From: Apostichopus japonicus
Taxonomy: Eukaryota > Echinodermata > Holothuroidea > Aspidochirotida > Stichopodidae
Direction: 5' to 3'
Length of the DNA: 39,000 nt
NCBI RefSeq assembly: GCF_037975245.1
Contig: NC_092565.1
Span: forward strand, 21,258,999-21,297,998
Shown here: in pieces, positions 29,810 through 39,000 of the stretch
Layout of the letters: each line of letters opens with the position of its first letter
Numbering within the stretch: position 1 is the first letter of the stretch
Program-made: the position numbers and the translations under genes
Notes under the pieces: model-generated
Databases searched by the model: none
Seen by the model: only the letters and a program-made list of their open reading frames with translations
What the model was told of the DNA's origin: nothing

Positions 29810-32800
29810 GCACACTAATCAGCAGCAACAGCAGTATCATAAGCGACAGTATCAGCAGTCCCGACTAGAATCTAGACTATTTTGTAATAAAAATCATCAT
29901 CATCTTTGTGTCTTTGGTGTGTTAGCAATAGTTAATCTTCCTAATATGATATTCAACAAAACAAAAAAAGATCCATGTGCATGAAAAAACCATTTCTTAA
30001 TCGACGACAATATTTTGTAACGTAATCAGACTTTGTGACGAAGTGTAGCCAAGCAACCGTTTCCCCACATCAGTTAGAATCTGTTAAAAATGGTCAATTT
30101 TTTTCCTTTTCTGGCAATGATTGGGAAAGGATCAGTGACAGTTACCATTTTGCTGGAGGTGAGGTCAATATTTAAGTAAAGTAACCTTCCCCCCCCCCCC
30201 CGGAGTGTTTGTTGAATCTTCGGTGACGCTTTCAACATTGTTCTCCAAGCAAATTGAAAAGACTATAATCTTCTGAGCATATATCAGTTTAATATGGTCT
30301 TCAGTTTGCTTGAAAAATTTTTGTCTTTCTTTGATCAAATTCACATTTTTAAATATTACCAGTAAACTAAAGGGTTTATTAGTGATCCATAACCAGTGTG
30401 ATGTGATATATGCAACTACAATTTTCTGTAACAATACTTGAAACCCCCCCCCCACCTAGCCCCCTCCCTCCACCACTTATAACAGGTACAAAAACGACTT
30501 AAACAGGTTTGGCTTTTAGGTGATGGTGCACTGCAACTGAGAATTTACTCACCAGAGCATTTGTCTCTCTTCAAAACAATTCCCACTCTGATACAGAAGG
30601 AAAAAAATAGTTCTTGGCATGTTGACCTTTTTGCAGCAACATTACTTGTTGAAAACAGCGGACCAAGAAAGGGTTGGCCGTCCATCTTTCTGATTCTCAT
30701 AAATGCAAACTTTACCCACTTCTTTGCTTAAAAGTTCCTTTTTTTATAATTTGTTAATTTTATTTACTTAAACTTGAGATATATAGTGACAATGTCCAGA
30801 AGTTATATATAGTCCAGTAGCTAGCATAGTATAATATAAATGCAGAATGTGCCTTTCCTGGTTGGTTTCTGTTGCCTTCCTCCTCGTCTCTGTGTGATTT
30901 TTTTGTGTGTTTTTTTCCCCTTCTCTTTTTGAAAGTTTAGCATTAATACCTGCGATCAAATGAAAAAATTATTATTCCCACACCCCTCCCCTGACCTCCC
31001 TTCTTCGTTTGAATTAAAATAAAATTTCATAATTTCTATTTGCTTGATAGATTGAAATCTTAAAAAGATTTGGAATGTTTAGTATCCTGTATGAATTTTG
31101 TAATAAGAATTAAGCAATGTAACCAAGAAGAAGAAGAAGAAGAAGAGAAGTCAACAGGGAAATTGACCCGAATTTACAGCATTTTTGAAAGGAATGACAT
31201 TTTTTCACGAGCAAAATTTCTCTTTTCTTCTCATTCTTTGAATTTGTCACAAAGTGAAACTGAAGTAGTTTGTTTATTCATATATTTTTTATCAATGTTT
31301 GAAGATAGGTATAATCCGATCTTCTTTTAATAAAATTTGCCGCCAAAAAAATTAAATCAAATTGGTAGCATGTGAATCCTCTTAAAGTCAAATATAAGTA
31401 ACAATTGTCTGTCTGTCTGTGTGCCTGCGTGTGTGTGTGTGTGTGACATGATAAAGATGTCAAACAGGCAATTAACAGATGATGAAGAAAGACAAAAAAA
31501 TCGCATTGCCTTTTTAGTTTTCGTTGATTTTTTTTTTTTCGATTTTTTTTTCCCCCCGTTTTAATGTAATGTTGTTGTAATCGATTAGAAAAACAGCATT
31601 GTGTGTCCTCCAAGATATGTCTTTGAAAATTCTTGCTTATGTGCGAAAAGTTTTATTTTAATGGTGATTTGTCATCGATTTAGAGAAAGAAAAAAACAGT
31701 TACAACAATTGTACAATTATTTTGGTGTGGTGAGAAGTGCGCCCCCTATTTTAGTCCATCCTCTTGTGCTGCTGAGGGTAAGGCTAGAATTTGATCAGGC
31801 GAGGCAATCTCTCTCTCCCTCTCTCTTTGAGTGAACAATGTATCGTGAGGAGTTCGATAATAGAGCTCTTGAGCAGTGGTTAGTTTATCCTCCATCATAT
31901 TATTTAAAAAAAGAAGAACGATTTTCTCATCAGAAAACGAGATATAGGCTGGATATCTTTGTCTTTGAGAAATTTGAAATCTCTTTTGTGTTCGACAGTA
32001 TTTTGTCCAACTTTCTTCTTACCAGCATTTATTCTTGACAATAACAAGTGTCATTTCAAATAAATTGCTCAATATTACCTATATTATTTGTCTTGACTTT
32101 ATTTCATCTGGTGTTTATGCCAATAGTAAAAATAAAGATATTTACTTAAACAATAATTGTTAAAGGGACATTGTCGCCCAGGGACAGACCACACTGACAC
32201 ATGGCAAAGACAAATATTATAAACTGTTAGCTGAAAACCCCATTTCAACATCTTGTCCCTAACTCCAGATATTGTTTAGAACCTATTTTGACTGGCTATA
32301 CTAAATTCTTCCCTGGAGTGGAGCACAGTGGGTAGTCTGTGATGTCATAAAGGGAAAGCGCTTCAAAGTTTCACTAAGGCCATTACTGTCCTCTTGTTGA
32401 TTCATCCTTGAACCCCAGTACATTTGGAATGTTAACTTACTCGGCTTTCTTCTCTATTTTTAGAAAATTTCATGAACATGCATCTTATTTGTCCAAATAT
32501 AATTTTCCTTTGTGGATTTGCATCTGAATTTCCCTGATGACATCATTTATTCTACTGTTGCCAGATGCATTTACAAAATTTCAAAACAAGATGCAGAATA
32601 TTGTTAGCATATTTTTATTCATTTTTTTGCTCAGCATTCAACTTAAGCCACCGGAAATAATTTTAACAAGAACAAAGTGAAAGAAATATGATTATCTAAT
32701 CGAAATAAGCCTTTATATCCTGATTTAAAAAAAAAATCTTATTAACTATTTGAAGTATTCGAAATGTATTTAATTTCTCAAAGGCTACGTCGACTCCCAC

Positions 32801-32900
32801 TTTTAATGAGCAAAAAAAAATCTTACATAATTTTAAAGAAATTTCTGTCAAGATTGAGCTTGGTTACGAAATCCAAATAACTTGATCCACTCTCAAGCCC
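29810..32900 (+). other. 3' UTR and downstream DNA
   Basis: Immediately after the stop comes CAG-rich sequence, then AT-rich DNA with several AATAAA hexamers. Simple sequences include C runs at 30189-30202 and 30445-30453, (GAA)n at about 31121-31147 and (GT)n at 31428-31445. A stretch beginning TTAAAGGGACATTGTCGCCC at 32160 resembles interspersed repeats of marine invertebrates, but I find no matching terminus. No gene is seen. Confidence 0.6.
29886..29891 (+). promoter_or_regulatory. candidate poly(A) signal AATAAA
   Basis: This is the first AATAAA after the stop, 77 bp downstream, within TGTAATAAAAATC. Further AATAAA hexamers downstream (for example near 31330, 32060 and 32133) could end longer 3' UTRs. 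The sequence alone cannot say which is used. Confidence 0.35.
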
Positions 32901-32908
32901 AGTCAGTC

Positions 32909-33274
32909 CAGTGGCGGAGCGTCCATACAGTCAGGGGGTGCCCCCCCCCCCGACGGACTCAAATGGACTGCTGGCGCCCTTTTCATCTTTTACAAATTTT
33001 TACTTTTTCGCGATTATTGACTTTTTTATTGCGCTCTCATCTACCTATTGACATTTGTCACATTTTCTTGGCGATGACACCTATTTATTCTTCGTTTATC
33101 TGCAAATTAGCAAGGCCCGGAAAGGGTCATTTCCGGCGTTCTAGGAAGTATCTTTACTCAAAAAATTTCTGTAAGCTCCGCGCCAACCTGTGGTGGCGCT
33201 CCGCTTAGATAGTGTCGAAAGCGCCCCTACAGACCATTATCGCCCCCTGACCAATACCCCTAGCTCCGCTACTG
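32909..33274 (+). mobile_element. non-autonomous hAT-type DNA transposon (366 bp)
   Basis: The ends CAGTGGCGGAGC and GCTCCGCTACTG form a terminal inverted repeat with one mismatch in 12, and inner GTCAGGGGG / CCCCCTGAC continues the symmetry. It is flanked by perfect AGTCAGTC direct repeats (32901-32908 and 33275-33282). An 8-bp duplication with CAGTG...-type ends is the hAT superfamily pattern. A C12 run follows the left end. The 108-codon open frame inside shows no transposase motif. Confidence 0.88.
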
Positions 33275-33672
33275 AGTCAGTCCCCTTACGTCCCGACCTC
33301 TAACTGGACGGTGATGATGTAATCATTTAACTACATTTTGTCATCAGCGGTGACAGCAGGAAAGTATAATGTCTTAGTGAAATCCATTGTAAACTATAAA
33401 GAACAACTTTTACGTTTCAGCCACACACAAAGAAAAGAAGAGATTTTGGACTATGCCATCGAACATTTAATTAAAATATTTATATAAAAATAAATATTTA
33501 ATTTATGGGTGAAGGGGGTCGCATGGGACTACATAATCGTGATGTCTTGAGTGAAAATGCCATCTTTCTTTGCTTGAAACAATCTAAGGAAGACATGAAA
33601 TAAATATAGTTCGAGGAACTTATGATATCTGTAATGTGTCCATTGTCGTCACTAAACTAGGTACGTGGTTAA

Positions 33673-33935
33673 CAGTGGCGTAACGCAAGGGGCTTGAAAG
33701 CCTCGGGTCCGGGAGCCTTGATGGGGCCTGGGCCTAATAAATCAACTGGGCCTGCAGTATATTGCGTTCAAACGTGCGTTACAATTTAATTAAGAAAATA
33801 ATGGAAACTGAATCTCATTGCGCTGGTGTGGTTTCGCAATGACAAATGTCGCTCGCTTTAGAGGTTCAATCTAATCGTTGGCCCCTGGGTCCCGAACCGC
33901 TGGTGCGGAAAATAAACTGGGAGCAAGAGATTTCA
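33673..33935 (+). mobile_element. possible relic of a second CAGTGGCG-type element
   Basis: CAGTGGCGTAACGCAAGGGG is a typical left end of hAT-like non-autonomous elements. G/C-rich sequence follows, and GGCCCCTGGGTCCCG near 33880 might belong to the other side. No inverted partner GCCACTG or flanking duplication was found, so the right end is truncated or unrecognised; the end coordinate is approximate. Confidence 0.4.
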
Positions 33936-34336
33936 TCGTGGTTCACCAGATCACTTTCATGCACACCCCTGATTTAGACAAACAATGGTGCAGTGAGACT
34001 AATTAGAAACTTGACGAAAGCAAAGGTTAACATCACCAAGGAAGATCTGGAGCAGAATACCTACTGTTGTGGTAGCCAAGGAAACGTCAATTCCATATAG
34101 GTGCACTATGATACTAACATGAACACATTTATCAGGTCTACGTCGCTGACATTAGAACGATACTCATTGGAGCTTAACATAGTTTGAGAGGTATTCGGCC
34201 TGTTGTAATACGACAAATCAGCGCCGACTGAGAAATAGTACGGTAATAAACAAAACAGTACTACATTAATCCATGTTCATTTTCCAGTTCTCTTACACCA
34301 GGACTGTGTATGGAACGCCAAACAGACCAAAACTGC

Positions 34337-34520
34337 TGATGATGATTATAAAAGTATATCCTGATTATATAAAAGTCCACTATGATAATAAACTTACCAG
34401 AGCGATGATAGGACCAATGATAATATAAATGTGCAAGATGATAATGTAAACGCATATGAAAATCATAATGCACACGACGTTATTGTATAAAGCTTACGAT
34501 GATAATGTTAAAGTGCACGA
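34337..34520 (+). repeat. degenerate ~20-bp GATGATAAT repeat
   Basis: GAT(G)AT(T/A)AT-type motifs followed by AAA/GTGCA recur roughly every 15-24 bp (for example GATGATTATAAAAGT, GATTATATAAAAGTCC, GATAATATAAATGTGC, GATGATAATGTAAACG, GATGATAATGTTAAAGTGC). It appears to be an old, diverged minisatellite. Confidence 0.55.
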
Positions 34521-37500
34521 AGTAAATATACGATACAACAAGCTGATAGTATTTCTGGCGTTCCACAACTGTGACCATGTGTCCATGACGATGTTAATGC
34601 CTGGTGAAAATATCATCGGGTCGATTGTCAATACCTGTATAATACGTGGTTGACGTCGTTAAAACATCATTCCAGTGTTCTTTAATATTTTAATGTATTC
34701 TACCACGTTTATATATATAACGGTATGCTTGCCCAATATTGTAACGGCTATAATTACTATCATGGCTTAATGACTATTGAATTCGGCAATTTAGAAATGT
34801 CTCCATGACATATCGTGTAATACTTGGAAAACTATTATAAAATAATTAACTATTATAAAATAATTTTCAAAGTAAGATTCTAAGTATTGGTGGAATCAAC
34901 CATGTTGCATTCAACCAGAAGTGACCAGGGAGTTGATTGATTTAACATCACGATTGCTTATTATGTCTATATGTACAAACTTTAAACTTTGATTTGTTAA
35001 GAGAAAAAAATGCTCTGCTTGAGAATCCAAAAGTCAGCACTCGTACTAAACTTGCTCTGAAGAAAATTAGATGAATCATTTAACCTCCCCCCCCCCCCTG
35101 CCGCCGTTCAAGAAGATTAAATTACAATGACTGAGTCGATTTACGATGCTACTTAATTAAGGGGTGGTGACGCTGAACTAATTAATCGCTTCCAGAAGGT
35201 TACTTGAGGTCACTTATGACCGCGCAGACACAGACACAGAGGGTATAGAGATTGCCGGAGATGAACAAACAAACAGATTCACAGTGTTAACGGAGATCAG
35301 AAAGTAAACCAAGACACATTCAAAACTAAAAGAAAGGCAATCTTGTTGAACTTTTTCTCCTTTGAAATCGTTACCCGATTGAAGCTCTACTTACATTTTT
35401 ACTGAAAGAGTTTCAACTTAAATTAAGATCAGTCTGAGCAACTCATGTGTTATGCGGTTATTCTTAAATGGACTCCGATAACCACCCTACCCAGCCTCCC
35501 CCCCCCCCCCCCCCGAAAGAAAAAAATGTGTTTACAACTATTGCCGGGATCTAACATAATGGTCAATGGGTGACTTACGACAGAAGTTTAGTTTGTTAGA
35601 TATCTTAGTAAAAGAAAAAACAAAAAACTGAGTGCCGTAAAATATATCTACGGCTATTCTGGTTTCAGGGTGTACAGCTTTAATATATGGCATATCTCCT
35701 TAAAGTCTGAAGTAATGATAACGTCAGCTCCTCAGTGCAAGCCTTATTGATATCGTCGATAAATTGCTCCATAAGTTCTAATAATTCGACGAAAACGTAG
35801 TCTTTTAACACCATAACAACAACAGAGCACCTTTCTATGACATTCAAAAACGTTTTTCTTTTCCTTGATAAAAAATCCAATGCAATGCAAACATGTTATT
35901 ACAGACCATAAGAGTGTTAATGCTTCCCTTCTGACTTTTGTGTTGCATCTGAGGAAGGTAACCTACTGGTCTGTGTGTTAGACTAAGTAGTCCAGCCGCT
36001 CTTATTTGAGGAGCCTCAGATGTTAAACAGGTCATGTTTCAAAAATGTTAAGTAACATAACCTAGGCTGGACTGATAGTAGTGTTTGTAACGCCCACTAC
36101 AACATGGCAAAATTAATTTTGTGCCAAAAATATAATTTTTTTTTAAATTATGAAATTACTGTAATTAAATCAATCCACGAGACTTCATATTTTGTGTCCA
36201 ACAAATGATTAAAGTAATGGAAATATGTTCGTTTTGCAAACCTTTGAAGTTTATATCACAACATCCTTGTTCCTGTACGGTGTTTAAGTGAATGTGAAAG
36301 CCTAATAAGAAATGACAGTCCGACTCCTTTATATCACCGAAAATTTACAGATTCATAAACAATTCGTCGTTAACTACAGGACTTAAAAAATAACGACAAG
36401 AACTTTCTATTACCGTATCGTCTTCATACCACTGTATTTGGTAACTATTGGCCTATAGGGGTAATTTAGCTATTTGGTGTTGGCATAGCTTAGTCCCCGT
36501 GTGGTAATATCTCATATTCCTTCCAAACACCCCAAAGACCCTCTCATGGGGTTTTATAGTCTTAAAATTGTTATCTTCATTTTGGAGAATTAGTGACCTT
36601 GACAATAAAATAAGTGTTTGGTTTAGTTTACGAGTTAATATATCGACGAATCATCTCTTGTGAATTGAATTATTTTATTGTTGTCAACAATCGCTTCCTC
36701 CGTACCTGGAAGTTGCGTGGAAATGACCGGATATAAGATATACCCTCCCGATCCCCACCCCCTTTTAATAGGCGTTTTGTTTTTCAAAATAAACGTATTT
36801 TTTCCCTTTGTGTAAAGGTTGATTTTGCTACAATTTGGTGGAACCATACCAGAGAAGGCGGAAGAGGGTTCGATCGGAAGGGTGGGGGTGGGGGTGGGCA
36901 GGTTTGCACAAGCACAATAGCAATGGCACATGTGACTTTGATTTGAAGAGCAGCAAAATCCTCTTGAAGCGTCCCGATAAAATGGACACCATGTCCATTC
37001 TTTACCACAAATTCCAGCATTTGAATGTTTTCCCCAAAAAAAATACAATACAAAAAACCCACACATTTTAATCACTTTTTCTTTCCTTCTTTCAACAAAA
37101 GGACCCGTATAAAAAATCTACAAGGGTATATTTCCTTGATCAAAAAGGAGCACTTCTCATAAATTAAAAAAGTGGCACTTTTGAGGTTTTCACAAAACTG
37201 ACGGGCACGTCATCCGATGTTTTAACACACTGAAATTAATGAAAAGTATACTGCTAAAAATTTACTGTATACAAAGTGTAATGGAAAGAGGGATGCATTG
37301 TAATTAATTATCTTACGATACAAAAACTACAACTTTCAAAAGTGTAGCTGATACATGAACTAGCCTCATGACGGCGAAATATAGCGTCGAGATGTCACCC
37401 CCCCCCCCTCCCCTCTCCTCCCACCATGCGTCCCTATTCTTGTTTTTAAGACATCGCTTTAAGTGATACAGTGGGCGCCCTCTCGTAACAATGTGCGGGA

Positions 37501-38671
37501 TAGTGTGCATGATAACAAGCATACGAAGAAAGAGAAACAAATATGGAAGAAGCTATGTCAGACTTGTTTCATGTGACATATATGAAAATTAGGTCGGAAC
37601 GGAATCGGGGCCGTGGAGCTAAGGGGGTCCACTTATATGATTCTTTTAGGGGTGGAATTCTTCAATTTATTGTCGGAACCATTTTGTTTCACTCGTGTTA
37701 TTACCAATTTCCATCACCGACTTTTCTTTTTCCTTTTTATGATTGGAAAACAATGTTTACTTCTTATATTTTATATATTTGTTTTTTAATATTTTCTTTA
37801 AGCTTGTTTTCTTGTTTTCTTCAGCCATTGATGTAACTCAAATCGGCTCGGTCTGAAAACTGGGTCAAACACAGTTTCTTGTACTGAATAAATTGATCAA
37901 GGGGTGTGGATGTTATTTTCCAGTGTAGTTTTATTTACTCTGTGGGCAAGCTGGATACATATTGCATGTCACCGGCAAAGAACGAACATGATCACGAGAA
38001 CAACTGGTCCAATGGTTCATTTTCTTAATAGAAAGGGTACGGAGTACCAGATTTTTCCATAAATTTAAACTTAAAATGAGATTTCAAGTTATATTGGAAT
38101 GTCGACATATCTACTCACCTTATTGTAGTATGACGTAACTATGACGATTTGCATTTGAGCGTACATGTCATACTTAAATACTGGCATATGGAAGAAAAAG
38201 TACCATACCGAAGACAAACAATGGAAAAAAGTCAGCAATGGCTTAGAAATATCAATCTTTTTTTTTTGGCTTGCTGACCATTACTTCAACCTTCATCATC
38301 TTGGCGACCCTCCAATGGTGGTGGACGTTGTGGAATGGGGAAGAGTTCTATCCCTTCACCCCCCCCCCACCCCCACCCCTCTGAAATATTTGGATGATTA
38401 AGGGTTCTTTATTATTGACCAAAAAAATGGGGGAAACCGTTAAACATTGTTTAACAAATGTAAATTGGCAACTTTCAATAGGGAAGTAATTTTCTTCAAC
38501 ATCTTTCTACTTTTTTCCCACCGTTATCGGCAATTTATTTTTTCTACTCTTCCTGACTATTTGGCGACCTTTCCAAACGTCCCGATGTTAATGGTAGATA
38601 TTAATGCGATTCCAACCCGCCAATGTATAGAAAAGCCACATCTAAAACTCCTTTTCTGGGCATTATCCCCC

Positions 38672-38680
38672 CATATATAA

Positions 38681-38750
<70 letters not shown>
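38672..38750. repeat. (AT)n microsatellite
   Basis: ATATAAATATATAAAT leads into a pure AT run of about 60 bp ending at 38750. It is expected to be polymorphic and hard to assemble. Confidence 0.97.
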
Positions 38751-38752
<2 letters not shown>

Positions 38753-38822
38753 TTATGAACATTTATATAATTCGGTAAAAACGTTTGTATTCATACCTTA
38801 TTGGTACACTCATCGTGGCCTA

Positions 38823-38853
38823 CCCCCCCCCCTCTCTCTCTCTCTCTCTCTCG
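38823..38853 (+). repeat. C10 run followed by (CT)n
   Basis: A C run of about ten bases passes directly into about ten CT dinucleotides, a pure pyrimidine tract of about 30 bp. Confidence 0.95.
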
Positions 38854-39000
38854 GCCCCATTCTGCCTCACCCAGTCAATCCAAACCCAACACAGCTAGAA
38901 ATAGCAAAGACAAAATCAAAGTTTGCAGACAATTGATTGTGTGTCTCCATATGGAAAATATCATAATTGGTTTATAAATCCCAATCGGTAACACGTTCAC

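Larger units (their letters stand above)
33283..39000. other. intergenic DNA, no gene recognised
   Basis: AT-rich sequence with scattered poly-C tracts (35087-35098, about 35498-35514, about 37399-37408, 38823-38832) and decayed repeats. The longest open frames (about 146 codons at 36635-37075, minus) look random. A minus-strand frame at 35680-35880 has a faint TIR-domain-like pattern, discussed as a weak finding. No second gene can be called. Confidence 0.6.

Noticed and set aside
36635-37075. 146-codon minus-strand frame with several cysteines (CCSSNQSHMCHCYCACANLP)
   Set aside because: It overlaps another open minus frame and an open plus frame, contains poly-Pro from a simple-sequence tract, and shows no family, splice or start support.

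Overview
This is AT-rich animal genomic DNA holding most of one large, intron-rich protein-coding gene on the + strand. I assembled 17 coding exons between 9769 and 29809. Every junction is AG/GT and every phase is compatible, and the exons sum to 4,599 nt (1,532 codons plus a stop). The product is a FAM193-family protein (FAM193A-like; gene symbol unassigned across phyla). The first coding exon found here starts in phase 0 right after a splice acceptor, so the true N-terminus lies further 5' and was not recognised.

The host is probably a marine invertebrate deuterostome, with an echinoderm as my best guess. This rests on one animal-type gene of short exons in 0.3-3.6 kb introns, tRNA-derived SINEs with a TAA-repeat tail, CAGTGGCG-type hAT relics and many long poly-C tracts. 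No ribosomal, mitochondrial or other species-diagnostic gene is present, so the taxon is inference.

Layout: 1-9768 is non-coding as far as I can see (5' intron(s) and/or upstream intergenic DNA), with a ~277-bp tandem duplication at 4160-4669. 9769-29809 is the FAM193 gene. Its N-terminal part (exons 1-8) carries CxxC pairs and a conserved helical region, the middle is long and disordered (exons 9-11), exons 12-14 hold the CGCCYCEVFGHGG block and a basic helix, exon 15 is a very long lysine/serine-rich disordered exon, and exons 16-17 encode the diagnostic FAM193 C-terminal domain. 29810-39000 is 3' UTR and intergenic DNA with simple repeats and transposon relics; no second gene was identified.

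The most interesting non-genic structures are intronic: a 12-copy 51-bp minisatellite with alternating unit types (16925-17538); two members of an apparently undescribed foldback MITE family with 7-bp target duplications (20141-20345 and 25214-25440); a pair of ~315-bp near-identical repeats 2.3 kb apart (13031 and 15325), the first flanked by a second repeat; and a tRNA-derived SINE (19171-19487). Downstream lies a complete 366-bp hAT-type element with a perfect 8-bp duplication (32909-33274). The odd palindrome TACWGTA also looks about ten-fold enriched in the first 17 kb but not in the rest. I saw no new multi-gene system.
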